A stretch of 64,000 bases of DNA from Erpobdella octoculata (GCA_963978895.1 OZ022238.1:33843093-33907092); one strand, 5' to 3'; positions 1-19,930 are shown, counted from the first letter of the stretch. Notes: a model not told the origin generated them from the sequence alone. Numbers and translations: made by a program.

Positions 1-682
1 GTTCTGAACCAGCAAATGCAGCAACTCCATGATATGTATAATAACATTTTGCAACAAAATGGCTGTCAAAATGTGGCATCAACTGCTCTACCAGCTGCAG
101 TTCATTTGCCACTATAATGCACTGAAGATTTTGTATCATTAGAAAAGATTACAGAAGATGACTCTATCAAAGTTGATCTGGTGAGTTTCTGTTAAAATAG
201 AGTTTCTGTAAGAATAGTAAAACAATCCATAATTTTTTTTACATTATAGATAAGACATTTGTCGGTGAAAGGGGCGACTAATGTCAAAGATACTGTGTGG
301 AGATTACTGGGATACATTTTCAACACATCCTGTGCCCTGTTGACCAATTGGTCAGGGACGAACAACAAAATAGCATTTGGAAAGTCAAATATTAAGCTTG
401 TCTTATTTAGTACGTGGCCATTGTAAATTCTCGAAACATATTTATTATTTAATTTTTGATTCTTTTTGTGGCTTCGTTTGTTCAAATCGAACACTCCATT
501 GTGTGCTCTTTTTTGTTGTTTTTCAGAAATAATATAATCGCTGAAATAATTCTTCTGCAGATGCAATAAAGAAGAATCCATTCACAAGATCGTGCCTAGA
601 GGCTGAGATTGAAACTTATGTTAAAAGATGGTTTCAGTTGGCAGGTGATCGAGATGGTAGGAGGAAGGCCAGAAAAGCATAG
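1..682 (+). pseudogene. DUF4806-domain gene, last three exons, with in-frame stop
   Basis: Three exon blocks in one consistent frame encode the C-terminal DUF4806 domain: 1-180, 250-409 and 561-682, with donors GTGAGT at 181 and GTACGT at 410 and acceptors ending at 249 and 560. Residues such as NVKDTVWRLLGYIF, NWSGTNNKIAFGKSNIK and KNPFTRSCLEAEI match the domain as I know it: a tryptophan-rich helix, the NW-G turn and a C-terminal helix rich in basic residues. The final exon ends at TAG 680-682. Exon 1 carries an in-frame TAA at 115-117, directly before the domain, after a Gln-rich stretch resembling the linker usual in these proteins. The gene is therefore a pseudogene, a nonsense allele, or has a different 5' exon border. 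The family's function is unknown, and its 5' part lies outside the window. Confidence 0.7.
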
Positions 683-924
683 AAAAACAATTGAATTTTA
701 TTTCCATTTTCTGTTTTAATTTTTGTGCAATATTTTTTTTTCATCCATAAACACTAATTTTCATTGTTTTTCCCGATCATTTTCCTGAAATTATCAGTAG
801 TTCCTTCCATCGTAACATCATTATTGGACAATTTTGTCGATACTCAACGATCCCCGTGTGTTTAAATTCTCTAATGCTATAGAATAATAGTTGTGAACCG
901 ATCCGCCTACGGAGCAAATAGCCT

Positions 925-1130
925 GGGTTTATCGTGTGTTAATACAGGACTTCCCTCCAAGATATAAAAAAGTGCCAACTTTTACCCATACGCAAAATAA
1001 AGTAGAACAAGCTGTGCTTATACGGAACAATAGAGAAAAAATCTGTGCCTATACGGAACAATGGACAAAAAAGCTGTGCCTATACGGAACATTGGATAAA
1101 CAAGCTGTGCCTGTACGGCGTATGGGATAT
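925..1130 (-). repeat. Fragment of a non-autonomous hAT-like repeat with internal tandem units
   Basis: The segment is the reverse complement of 49765-49982, which lies inside the complete 593-bp element at 49755-50347. It contains four degenerate copies of a unit of about 35 bp built on GCTGTGCCTATACGGAACA. It is cut off at 1130 by the 3' tail of the CR1-like LINE. Confidence 0.75.
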
Positions 1131-1299
1131 ATGAGTTTGAGTTTGAGTTTGTTTATTCAGTTATCAATACATACATTCAAAATCACAAATAAGACAGAAC
1201 AAAAAAAACAATAATAATTAAATAGTCATTATAATAGCATGTATGATTGATGAAGAGGTGCTGCATCAGGCCCCTCTGTGCTGACGAGTTATACTGCAA

Positions 1300-3329
1300 T
1301 CAAAGTAGAGCGAGTTGATCTTTGAAGGCATTCACCGAACATGCGTCCACTGCTTCCTGCGTCAAGGAGTTCCAGCTGAAAGCTACTCGATTTGTGAAAA
1401 AGTGTTTTCGCTCTTCACATCCTTTAATTCTTTGTGGTAAAAGAAGGCAGTTGTGACCTCTCAAACAATAGGATCTGTTAGTTTGCCATGTGGGATGTTT
1501 TTGCAATACAAAAAAATTCACTTCATCAATATGAGCCAGTATTTTGTATTGTTGGATCAAATCGCCTCTAACCCTACGTTCTTCAAGCGTGGTAATTCCA
1601 TGCTTCTGTAGTCTTTCTAAGTATGGTAAATGTTTGATTGTTGTAATTATTTTTGTAACTTTGTGCTGGACCTTTTCGAGAGTATCAATGTCCCGGCTTA
1701 GATGAGGAGACCAAACTTGAACTGCATATTCGAGGCGTGGTCGAATGTAGGCCTGGTATAATGTTTTCCAAAGATGGAGACTACGACTTCGGAATAATTT
1801 TTTGAGTCTACCAAGAGTTCTATTAGCCAAGGCAGCCGCTGCATTCACTTGAGACCTTGCTTTGAGATCATCCGATACTAGAACACCAAGATCTCGTTCG
1901 ACTGTCGTTACTTCTAAATTCTTTCTATTTCCATCTGGGTCTAACATAGAATAAATAAATTTTGATTTCTGATTGGTTTGTCCAACGTGCATAACTTTGC
2001 ATTTGTCAATGTTGAATGGCATCAACCATTTGTGTGACCACTGGACTGCCTCATCTATATCGTTTTGGAGTCTGATACAGTCTTCCACGGATTTGATAAT
2101 CCCAATGATTTTACTATCATCTGCAAAAAGCTTGACGTGTTGAGATAATTTGTCAGGGAGGTCATTTATATAGAGCAAAAACAATAGAGGCCCAAGTACT
2201 GAGCCTTGCGGTACCCCACTCGTAACCTTTTTCCATCCTGAAGTACAACTGTCGATCTGAACTCTCTGCTGACGATTGGTTAACCAAGATTCAATCCATT
2301 TGTGAAGAGAGCCCTGTATACCGTACGCTCTCAGTTTGTGCAATAAACACCGATGTGGGACTTTGTCAAAAGCTTTCGCAAAATCTGTGTAGACAACATC
2401 CACAGAAACACCAAGATGAACACTTTCTGTCAGAATGTCGCGGGCTTCTAGTAAGTTGCTTACGCATCCTTTTTTTCTTACAAATCCGTGTTGACTTTTA
2501 GTTATTAGGTTATTTATAGTGCAGAAAAACATGATTTGCTCGTGAATAAACTTTTCGCATACTTTGCAAAGTACGGAAGTTAATGATACTGGCCTATAGT
2601 TTCCTGCCTTTATTTTGCTACCTTTTTTAAAAATGGGCGTAACATTAGCTAGTTTCCATAGATCTGGTACCATGCCTGTGGTGATAGACATTCTAAAGAT
2701 GAGAGTGATAGGAATTGCAAAAGCAGCTGCGCTGTTTTTTAATATACGAGGATGAAATCCATCAACTCCCATAGCCTTGTTCGCCAAGAGTTCTGATAGT
2801 CTTTTTTCAACCTTTTCAAATGTGAAAACGCTCTCGTCAATATTGCATTCGGAATCTGTTCTCTGTTCAAAAAAAGGCAGTTGATTGCCTGATTCGGTAA
2901 CAAAAACAGATTGGAAGTATTCGTTTAGCGTCTTGCATATTACTTCTTGGTCGACCGATGTGTCACCGTCAGCCGTTTCAATTGCCTTTATCTTCTCTTG
3001 AGTTTCATGTTTATTTCGAATGTGAGTATGAAGTAGATTTGGTGAATAAGCGAGATTTTCTTCGTAGTGAAGCATAGAAAGTCTAACTACTTTTGCCACG
3101 TTTTTACAAGCTTTTTTATGAGCTAGCTTAAGCTGGTCATGTGTGTGACGCCCGGCTGCTAGGTATTTTGACCAAAGTTGTCTCTTCAGTTGAACCGCCG
3201 CTAACACTTCTGGAGTGACCCATGCCTCTGACTTTTTCTTAAAGGGCACTGTTGTTGTTGGGATAAATCTTTTTACTGCATCATCGTAAATTTTAACCAA
3301 GGTGATGTAGCACTCGTTAACTGAGCGAT
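1300..3329 (-). CDS. LINE reverse transcriptase, C-terminal part of ORF2
   Basis: An open frame of about 670 codons that copies LINE RNA into the target by target-primed reverse transcription. It carries the RT blocks in order: LWKLANVTPIFKKGS, NYRPVSLTSVLCK, QHGFVRKKGC, DFAKAFDKVPH, SGVPQGSVLGPLLF and the catalytic LFADDSKI, followed by the thumb and a C-terminal region ending FKDQLALL. There is no RNase H domain, as is usual for CR1-like elements. The N-terminal connection to the endonuclease is broken at 3330 by the inserted Mutator-like element. Apart from that, no stop interrupts the RT, so this is a relatively young copy. Confidence 0.9.
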
Positions 3330-3337
3330 GTAAGAAG

Positions 3338-3729
3338 GGATACTAGACCATTCGTCGCAAAGCCGTTTCGTCGCAGGGTACATTTTCGTCGCGAAATTGC
3401 GACGAAAATTCCCACTTTGCGACGAAACGGCCCAGAAGGCGACGAAACGGCCGTCCATTGCGACGAAAAGTCTAGCAATTTTGGTGGGCAGTATTCCGCT
3501 GTATGGCGAAACTGTTGGCCACCTTATTGCAAAAGACCACTAGACCGCCAAATGCAAGGGGAATTCCGCAATCTGCACGAGCCATGTCATTAGAGGAGGT
3601 TGCTGCACGCTTCCTACCGTTGCAACTGGGTTGTATTTATGCCATGTTGCATACCAGACAAAGGTGTCGGATTAAATGGAAGTCGTTTTGTTATATTCGC
3701 CAGGGGAATGTGATTTTTATCGCTACGCG
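3338..3729 (+). repeat. Left terminal inverted repeat of the Mutator-like element
   Basis: The arm carries repeated copies of the short motif TTTCGTCGC in both orientations over its outer 130 bp. An open frame on its inner part runs from 3503 and reads about 83 codons outward-in. Its inverted partner is 4622-5015. Confidence 0.85.
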
Positions 3730-3888
3730 GCCCTATAATTCTAAAACGATATAAGTTGCTAATTAGCCTCAAATTTCTAGAGTACAGTCATAATTTAAAT
3801 TAAATTGAGAATATTAAAAAGAAAACCAAATAAACATCCCATTTAATGAAAACTTAGTAATTCAAATAACACAAAATCATAATAATAA

Positions 3889-4248
3889 TCATTTATTGTT
3901 CAATTTTAACAAGTTCGTTAGCTGACTATGCAGCTGAATTGAATCAATTTTTTTTGTTGAAAAATTAAGATAGAGTTTGTTGAGTTCTTCTTCAAACTCT
4001 TTGGCAACTCTTCTTTGAGCCCTTTGAACCTGATACAAGCTCACAAATTGCTCGTTTAGAGCTATGGTGCGTGCCTCCTTTTCTAAGACTGAACACAAAG
4101 CATAAAGGCTTGTGTTGTGGTTGGCCATTTGCTTTAATCCATTGTTCCATCCTTCCAGGTCGTTGTTGGTCCTTATTTTCACATCAAAACAGGACCAGGT
4201 AGACACTGGATAAGAACCATTCAGCCACGTTTTTTGAAAGTATTTCAT
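3889..4248 (-). pseudogene. MULE transposase C-terminal fragment
   Basis: A 119-codon fragment contains YFQKTWL, a tryptophan-containing spacer and RTNNDLEGWNNGL. This matches the C-terminal RTNN-(V/L)EGWHN region found in animal MULE transposases. The catalytic DDE core and the N-terminal zinc region are missing, so the element cannot encode its own transposase. The family call rests on this motif together with the long inverted repeats. Confidence 0.65.
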
Positions 4249-4621
4249 AAATTGCTAAATAAAAACATTTTTATTAAAAAGTATGAACAGTAAACACTAA
4301 TAATATAGTAGCACTTACTTTTATTTTTGGCATTATGTTCCAACAAGGATTCCATAACAATTTGTTTGGATCCAATGTGTGGTTGAGCTTTGCCTTTTTC
4401 GATAATAATCTGATGTTTTTCTGTTCTGGGATAGATAGGTTTGGTAGGCAGGTATGGAACTGTGAGCATTTGTAGTTGGAGCCAGTTTGAATAACTCTTC
4501 TTCTGCTCGCTGAGAAAATAATAATATTAATTAACATGTTCAGGGACTTACGCTGAGTTAATCATTGACTTACTTTCACTGTTTTTCGAAGATTTCGATC
4601 GATTGACACACGTCTAAAGCA

Positions 4622-5015
4622 TCGTGTAGCGATACAAAATCACATTCCTTTGGCGAATAAAACAAAACGACTTCCATTTAATCCGACACCTTTGTCTGGT
4701 ATGCAACATGGCATAAATACAACCCAGTTGCAACGGTAGGAAGCGTGCAGCAACCTCCTCTAATGACATGGCTCGTGCAGATTGCGGAATTCCCCTTGCA
4801 TTTGGCTGTCTAGTGGTCTTTGGCAATAGGGTGGCCATCTGTTTCGCCATACATCGGAATACTGCCCACCGAAATTGTTAGACTTTTCGTCGCAAAGGTC
4901 GGCCGTTTCGTCGCATTCTGGGCCGTTTCGTCGCAAGGTGGGAATTTTCGTCGCAATGTCGCGACGAAAATGTACCCTGCGACGAAACGGCTTTGCGACG
5001 AATTGGCCTGCACCC
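4622..5015 (-). repeat. Right terminal inverted repeat of the Mutator-like element
   Basis: Reverse-complement partner of 3338-3729. The matching open frame is preserved here too (4850 to 4614, minus, 78 codons), with only scattered differences from the left arm. Confidence 0.85.
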
Positions 5016-5027
5016 GTAAGAAGAGGG

Positions 5028-6032
5028 TTATCCAGTTTTGTGAGCTGATAAAGTGTGAGAAAGCAGTAAAATTGGCTCTACTCCATATACATCGGGGTTT
5101 GTTGTGCCTTTCGATTGTCGGCAGCCAGCTACATTTATTCTTCCCATTATTAAACAATGTGATTGACCCATTGGCGTATAGCCTAGTGAATCGCCTTTTG
5201 TAAGCTCCATGAATTGATCTGGTTTGTTGGTGATAATAAGATCAAGTGTGCTTTTTGGTGCAACATCTCGTGAATGTCGGTAAGTACAAAATGTCACTAC
5301 TTGTGTTAGATCGTTTTCTTCGAGACATGACTGAAATCTGATATCCCCTGGGCGCTCGTCCATCACATGACCAGCTGTGGCTACTCTGCCACCCACATCA
5401 ACTTCTTCGTACCATGTATGACTGAAGTTAAAATCACCATAAAGCAACATCGTTGCACAATTGAGTCCAATTAGTGATTTTTTTGCAATTTTTATAGCTT
5501 CAATGGTATTGGTTAAATATTCATCGTCATAATCATGTGGGCGGTAGATGCAGCCAAGTAGGATCGATTCCTTACCGTAACGAATTGTTATCCACAATTG
5601 TTCAATATTTTTCTCTGGTAAAGAAACGTTAAATGAAACTATTTCGTTCTTGACATAGATAGCGACTCCACCACCTTTGCTATTTCTGTCTGTTCTATGC
5701 AATTGGTATCCATTCACGATTGTGTCCGACCTTTCATTAAACCATGTCTCAGTGAAGAACATTACGTCTGGTTGGTTTTTCTTTGATAGTGCTGTTAGTC
5801 TGGCCGTGAGTTCGTCTTTCTTCTGACTATTCAGTGAACAAGAGTTATTTGCCCAGAAACAAAGAGTTGTTGTGGATTTTAATAAGTCAATTTTGTCTTG
5901 GGAAAGACTACCGATGTTTTGTTGGCGCTGTGTGGGATGTTTTGGCTTGGCAGGACGGGATCTTTTACTTGGAAGACCCAGTTCTACTTTTGTTGGCGCT
6001 GGTTGTTGTAGTGGATTCGAGAGAGGTGGCAA
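5028..6032 (-). CDS. LINE AP-like endonuclease, N-terminal part of ORF2
   Basis: An open frame of 334 codons. The nicking endonuclease shows the exonuclease-endonuclease-phosphatase motifs: MFFTETWF near residue 95, GGGVAIYVKNE, LLGCIYRP, LYGDFNFS and the C-terminal STLDLIITNKP. It lies directly upstream of the RT in the same LINE. The correct frame leaves this ORF near 5150 through a small indel and continues in a neighbouring frame to the Mutator-like insertion at 5023. In an intact element, endonuclease and RT form one polyprotein. Confidence 0.85.
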   Translation of the reverse strand: MPPLSNPLQQPAPTKVELGLPSKRSRPAKPKHPTQRQQNIGSLSQDKIDLLKSTTTLCFWANNSCSLNSQKKDELTARLTALSKKNQPDVMFFTETWFNERSDTIVNGYQLHRTDRNSKGGGVAIYVKNEIVSFNVSLPEKNIEQLWITIRYGKESILLGCIYRPHDYDDEYLTNTIEAIKIAKKSLIGLNCATMLLYGDFNFSHTWYEEVDVGGRVATAGHVMDERPGDIRFQSCLEENDLTQVVTFCTYRHSRDVAPKSTLDLIITNKPDQFMELTKGDSLGYTPMGQSHCLIMGRINVAGCRQSKGTTNPDVYGVEPILLLSHTLSAHKTG

Positions 6033-6135
6033 TATATGAAAAGGTTTTTTATGTCATAATTTAAAATGTTTGTTTTCTGTAAGCAGATTATATCAGCATC
6101 AACACAATTAAAAATGTCTTTGTTATTTGAATTTG

Positions 6136-6834
6136 TTAGTTGATTTGAGACGTTATAGTTTCTACTTCTTTCCATTTTTTTAGATGTGGGTTGTCCATGG
6201 GGCCATAGACAACCCATTTCCCGTTTCCCTGAGATGTTTTTAAGCCGGCCTCGACCCACATTTGTTTGTAAAATTGTCTCTGCTCACTCGTTAAGTCTGG
6301 TTCTACCCTATACTTTGTTCCATACATAATATTAAACTCTCTTTGCTTGGTGTTACCTTTTGCTTCTAGCAGTTTTTCTCTTAGTGATTTGTCTTTGAGT
6401 TTGACCAGAATTGGTCTGTGATCAAATTCGGGATTACTTTTCCCAAGTCTTGTAGAGTATTCAATCATTGGCTTGATTTCGTCAATATTTATTCCGGTGT
6501 CCCTAATTTCTAAGATTTTTAAAATGGCAGCCATCTCTTCTTCTTTTCTTTCTTTTTGGTCACGTTTTTTGGATTCCTTTACACCTCTGATAATTATGTT
6601 GTTCTTTTTATTCTCTAACTTTGACATTTCAAGTACCACCCTTCCAGTAACCGATAAACCTTTAGCAGCAACTGCTGCGTAAGATGGTGTCTCATTTTTG
6701 GTTTTGTGAGAAATATTAGGACCATCCAGCTTTTCTTGTACGACAGCAATTTGGTTTTCTTGTAGGGCTAGTTTTGTTTGTAAAACACGAATTTTTTCGT
6801 CTTGGTTTGATATAATTTCAACTGCCATATTAAC
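6136..6834 (-). CDS. LINE ORF1 protein, C-terminal portion
   Basis: An open frame of about 230 codons starting at the hAT junction. It begins with a predicted coiled coil (heptad-like, Lys/Gln-rich), then a stretch with NNIIIRGVKES, typical of the RNA-recognition-like core of LINE ORF1 proteins, and a charged C-terminal domain ending near WVVYGPMDNPH. Its likely role is RNA binding and RNP assembly. The methionine at 6828 is internal: the reading frame continues in phase into the segment beyond the hAT (8405-8624). Confidence 0.75.
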   Translation of the reverse strand, partial: VNMAVEIISNQDEKIRVLQTKLALQENQIAVVQEKLDGPNISHKTKNETPSYAAVAAKGLSVTGRVVLEMSKLENKKNNIIIRGVKESKKRDQKERKEEEMAAILKILEIRDTGINIDEIKPMIEYSTRLGKSNPEFDHRPILVKLKDKSLREKLLEAKGNTKQREFNIMYGTKYRVEPDLTSEQRQFYKQMWVEAGLKTSQGNGKWVVYGPMDNPHLKKWKEVETITSQIN

Positions 6835-6842
6835 TAATTTAA

Positions 6843-8396
6843 CAGTGGCGTAGTAACCTTATATTTCACTAGGGGCGAAGGAGGAAAATGCCGCCCCTAA
6901 TTTTTAAGAATTTTCTCGGCATCTTTACCGAAACTATTCTGCTTGTGCATTAGCACCAATTAGGTGTAACTCCGTTTTTAAGTTTAGCAACATTTCAAGC
7001 AATGTTCACACATTTTCACGCGAATTGTCTAATTTCCTCTAATATTTTATATGAATCAAGGAATCTTCTTTTATTGGTTAAGAACTGACCAAATAGAAGT
7101 TATTAAACCAAAGTACATAGTATTGTAAGCATGAATAGTATACAGGAACGCAATGAAAGAGTATACAGCATCACATCTTTCTTGCCTTAATGGCTGCAAA
7201 ATCTTTCAAGATTTCATCAGCATCGAGTTTTCCAGCAGCTTCCTTTTCTATGGAAAAAATAGCCAAATTTATAAGTCGCTTCTGAGTCACGGTTTTTATA
7301 AGCTTTAGCTTAGAGAAGCTGCGTTCGCTACTTGCCACGGAGACACCATTCGTAAGGAAAATGCGAAGAAGAATAGTAAGATTTGGTAAGCATTCAATAA
7401 CAGTACACCTCACAATCCACTGGAGCATCTCCAAAGATCCGAACTGTGAAACGTCTTCTTCCGTTATGTCGGAAAAGCTCTGTGCATGTCTTCGAAATCG
7501 TTTTATCTCTTGAAGCAAGTCAGTCCTATTTACATCTGTATAGGTATTTGTCACACAATTAACATTCTCCTTCATGGCAGAATTATTATTTACGTCTAGA
7601 AGATAGCTGCTTTCAGAAAGCCAAAGTTAATGTTAAGATTGCGGAGCTCTTGCGTACGTCTGGAAATTTTGGCTGTGAGTCGATCCATCACTTCTAGGTG
7701 TTCCATCCGCATTTCCTGTTGCATAGTCAATCCTATATCTGCTGTCTCTTATCCAGACAAGCGTTTCTTCTTCCTTATTCGTCTTTCTATGGAAATATCA
7801 AATTAATCACAAAACGCAACAGCTTCAGCATGAGCCACTAATACAACAAAATCTCTCTCTCTTCGGCCAGAAAAGACAAAAGCGACTGCATGTCTCCAAG
7901 TTCTTTGACTGGCCATCACGGAGTTCCTCTACGCTCCGAGCATCTTTTCTAATTTACTATTCAACACCATCATATCTTGCACTCCATCGAGTATCGGAAA
8001 GACGCTTAACAGCTACTGTAACATTATTCTTCAAGATGTCCCATCTGTGAGTAGATGCTGTAAAGAAGACAAACACTCTTTCAACCGTGCCAAAGAAGGT
8101 AGAAGCGTTTGCAGTAAGGCAGGCAGAGTGGACACCTGCTAAATTCAAGCTGTGATTATTGCACTGGGTGAAGCAGGTGTTTTTGCCTAGCTGTAGTATA
8201 CGACGCTGCACTTCATTATGCACATTATCAATATTGAAAATTTTTCTCCAGCTTCTGAGGAATAAGGTGACCCGACCTTTTTTAAAAAAAAGAGGAAACA
8301 CTTTTATTTCATGACCTCAATTTTGCCGCCCCCTCCTGAGTGCTGCCTGGGGCATTTGCCCCGTCCACCCCCCCCCCCCCCATTTCTACGCCACTG
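6843..8396 (-). mobile_element. hAT DNA transposon with perfect 8-bp target duplication
   Basis: The terminal inverted repeats are CAGTGGCGTAG (6843-6853) and CTACGCCACTG (8386-8396), a classical hAT terminus. They are flanked by identical 8-bp repeats TAATTTAA at 6835-6842 and 8397-8404. The interior codes, right to left, for pieces of a ZMYM-like hAT transposase. A C/G homopolymer of about 15 bp sits just inside the right end. Confidence 0.92.
7171..8301 (-). pseudogene. ZMYM-type hAT transposase, broken
   Basis: Two open segments are recognisable. 8301-7957 carries a central domain with CNNHSLNLAGVH, STHRWDIL and RLSDTRWSARYD, typical of hAT transposases related to ZMYM proteins. 7575-7171 is the C-terminal dimerisation region with NGVSVASSERSFSKLKLIK. 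The stretch between them (about 7576-7956) contains stops and shifts. The N-terminal zinc-finger part is missing, so the copy is inactive. Confidence 0.8.
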
Positions 8397-8404
8397 TAAT
8401 TTAA

Positions 8405-8624
8405 ATAATGACAATATAGACCTTTTTGAACCCATTTTCTCTACAACGTCTACCTCTTTCAAGAGATCGTCAAGTGTTGCTACTGAACTTTGTTCACTCT
8501 CCTGAGGTATATCATTAATAGATGCAGTTTTCGTATTCGCTTCATTATCCGCTAAGGTTAAAATCTTTTTTATTCTTTTAGTATTAGCTTCTACGACTGT
8601 CATATTAAAATGTTCAGTGGGCAC
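8405..8624 (-). CDS. LINE ORF1 protein, N-terminal portion (separated by hAT)
   Basis: About 73 codons from the ATG at 8624, ending in the hAT target duplication. It is rich in Asn, Thr, Glu and Lys and has no recognisable domain. It is assigned to ORF1 because removing 6843-8396 plus one TAATTTAA copy leaves the frame open into the 6136-6834 segment. Confidence 0.65.
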
Positions 8625-8640
8625 TTGAAATATCTTGGTT

Positions 8641-10071
8641 AAAATGAGACTAAATATCGCTTACTCGCCTTATCAACTAAGAATTGTAATAGGATTAGCA
8701 AAAGAAAAAAGCACTTGCTCTATCGCAACAACAACAACTTAATAAGACAAATTATTATTAATTTAAAGGAAATGAATAATTTATTTTTAAATGCTATATT
8801 TATTATTACAATAAATAAAATCAAAAACAAAAACAGACATTTTGAGATATTTAAATTGCAGAGCGAACGCTTAATCAAAATGGCAACCAAGATGGCGAGT
8901 TCAGCAAGACGAAGGTTTTATTACACGTCGAGTTCTCTGATTGGTTGACTTGTTTGAAGGGAGGAAATTGATTAGTCGAGACAGTTGTTTCGGGCTTTGT
9001 TATTGGTCGAATTTATTTTAAGCGTCAGGAACTATTCTTTTATTTTCCTAATATTCTTTCTAATATTTTCCTTTAAATAAAGATTGTTGTAATATTAATT
9101 TTCTTCTTTTATTTTGTTTTATTAACTTTTCTTTTAATTTATTTACTTTTTTCGATTAATTTTGACAATTTTTTGGTGAATTTGTTAGCAGAATTGGTTG
9201 GTTGGGAAGAAATAGTTCTTTAGGTTATTTCTTTTAAACATTCTTATTCAACTTGCTTTTTTTTTTAGACAGGATCGAATTATATTATTAGAGATTAAAT
9301 AACAGTCAGATATGCTGGATCTAATTAATGAAGATAATTTGTTTAAGACGTAGAACCTGTATTCGTGACGTCGTTTCAAATTTAGCGATTGTTCTTTACT
9401 TCGACGTCGTTGATGCTGATGATGATTTTTCGGCCTAATTCATACAGACTGAGATCTGAATGTTTTTGTAGTATCAGGGTGTCTTTCAGTTTCGTCGTTT
9501 TACACGTATTTCTGCTGAAGCTCGCCGATGCAATCGGTTCCTGGCAAGATCGTTTCAGAGAGTAGCAATAAAACAATCAATTCGAAACATTAGATTTTTA
9601 AACCATTTGAAACCTCTGCTTCCTGCTGCACTACTACCCCTGCCTCCACTACACCACTGCATGGCAGGGACGAATGGGACGATGCCAGTTCTTAAAACAT
9701 AGTAAGAAGAAAACCCAGCACTGGCAAGCACTACAAAAGCCAACTACAAAAATGTGCAGACAATCTCTGGGGTTTACGCTCCATCAGTGTATTTTTTTTG
9801 ATTAATGGAAATAGCTGAAAACGTCAGATAACTTCACTACTGAGTTGGTCGATTTATTAAATGTTAAAAAAATAAAACTATGAAAAATATTTTGTTTGAA
9901 AGATTTTTATTTTTGTTCATCCGTTAAAAAAAACTTTCTTCATAAAATAAGACAATATCGCAAGACGCGTCCTATCCCTTTGAAGTCTCTCTACACCTTT
10001 AAAACGGGAAACAGTCGGCGCAGAAAGGGTTACCGTTTCGTTAAGCTCTTTGTATCTTGAGGTTAAGCATA
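8641..10071. other. Intergenic, no gene recognised
   Basis: AT-rich sequence between the LINE 5' end and the ALDH2 start codon. No frame resembles a known protein. The end motif GCCTCCACTACACCACTG near 9644 resembles the terminus of the hAT-like repeat at 49755, so part may be another relic. The ALDH2 promoter and 5' UTR must lie in its last portion, but no TATA box or other promoter element stands out. Confidence 0.5.
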
Positions 10072-19079
<9,008 letters not shown>

Positions 19080-19707
19080 CAGAACATTTATGTTTAAATG
19101 TATGATCTGAAACTCTGTTAATTGGGGAAATTACTTAACTTGTCTTAAGATAGGTCATGCTCTGATTTTTAAAATGTACTCTTGATGCAGGTATAAACCA
19201 TGATGTAAAAATAATATGTTAACGTTTTGATAGGACAGAACTGATATTAATCAAACAGATTTTAGTGTTTGTGTTATAAATATTTCATACAATGCTCATC
19301 CTTCTATAACAAATACCCAGTGATTGGAAGATGCAATAATAGATGTGAAAGGAAGTTTGGGAGAATTGTCATTCAAAGGCCAGACAATAGCACAATTTAT
19401 GTTGATTCAAGAAACCTGTAAATAACCTCCAAGTTAAAAATGGGGCCTTTGCCTGGAAAATCAAATTTTAAATGTATTGGGATCTACTGATGTGGTTGTG
19501 TCGTCTAAATTTAACCCATTTTTGACATCCAGAAAAAAAACCAAAAGACCTTTTTATTTTCTTTATATTAAACAACTTATATCTTCTTTCTCAAGTTTTC
19601 CGATTCTATTTGAAGGCTATTTTAAAAACTCTTTGGTTTCAGATCGTTCTTGTAAGCGTCAGTACAATCAACCCCGTTCTTTTCCTTTATCTATTATATA
19701 TATGATA

Positions 19708-19930
19708 CTAGTGGGGTTGCCCGGGGTTTTTAGAGGTTTTTCTAATGCTTGTCTCTCTCGCTCCCGTTTCCTTCCCCTTGCTCTCCCGTTCCCGGTGGCT
19801 TATATATATATAATATATATACTTCTCGCTCACTCTCCCGCTTCGCTCATTTTGTGACCGATTCCATTGACTGTCAAGCTTGTGTAAAAATTTTATTACG
19901 ATCGGATATATATATATATTGCCTAAATAG
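19708..19930 (-). mobile_element. Short non-autonomous Helitron, 3' terminus at 19708
   Basis: On the minus strand the element ends with a hairpin-forming CCCCGGGCAACCCC stretch and CTAG followed by T, the Helitron 3' signature. It keeps the CTC-rich tract and the segment TTTTGTGACCGATTCC shared, in reverse, with the Helitron 5' region at 24142-24310. The 5' limit is approximate and a TA microsatellite interrupts it. Confidence 0.6.

Larger units (their letters stand above)
3338..5015. mobile_element. Mutator-like (MULE) DNA transposon with ~390-bp terminal inverted repeats
   Basis: Long terminal inverted repeats (3338-3729 and 4622-5015) enclose about 0.9 kb with a transposase remnant. The flanking 8-bp direct repeat GTAAGAAG (3330-3337 and 5016-5023) fits the 8-9 bp duplications of Mutator-like elements. 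Removing the element with one repeat makes the LINE coding frame continuous across the site, which independently supports the boundaries. The outermost 17 bp of the two arms match only about 11 of 17, while the rest of the arms is close to identical. Confidence 0.82.
1131..8640 (-). mobile_element. CR1-like LINE, near full length, with two nested DNA transposons
   Basis: This is a non-LTR retrotransposon read right to left. It has ORF1 (8624 to about 6136, split by a hAT), an APE-type endonuclease (about 6032-5028), a reverse transcriptase (5023 and 3329 down to 1300, split by a Mutator-like element), a short 3' UTR and a terminal (AAACTC)n tail at 1131-1155. Leaving out 6843-8396 and 3338-5015 together with one copy of each target duplication makes ORF1 and ORF2 continuous at both sites. 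One frameshift remains near 5150. A second copy of the 3' end lies at 13671-14213. The CR1/L2 assignment rests on the RT motifs and the microsatellite tail. The 5' limit is approximate. Confidence 0.85.

Noticed and set aside
192..581. 129-codon minus-strand frame at the left edge
   Set aside because: It is antisense to the spliced DUF4806 exons and shows no motif.
5834..6064. Plus-strand frames across the LINE
   Set aside because: Shadows of the minus-strand LINE ORF2 and ORF1.
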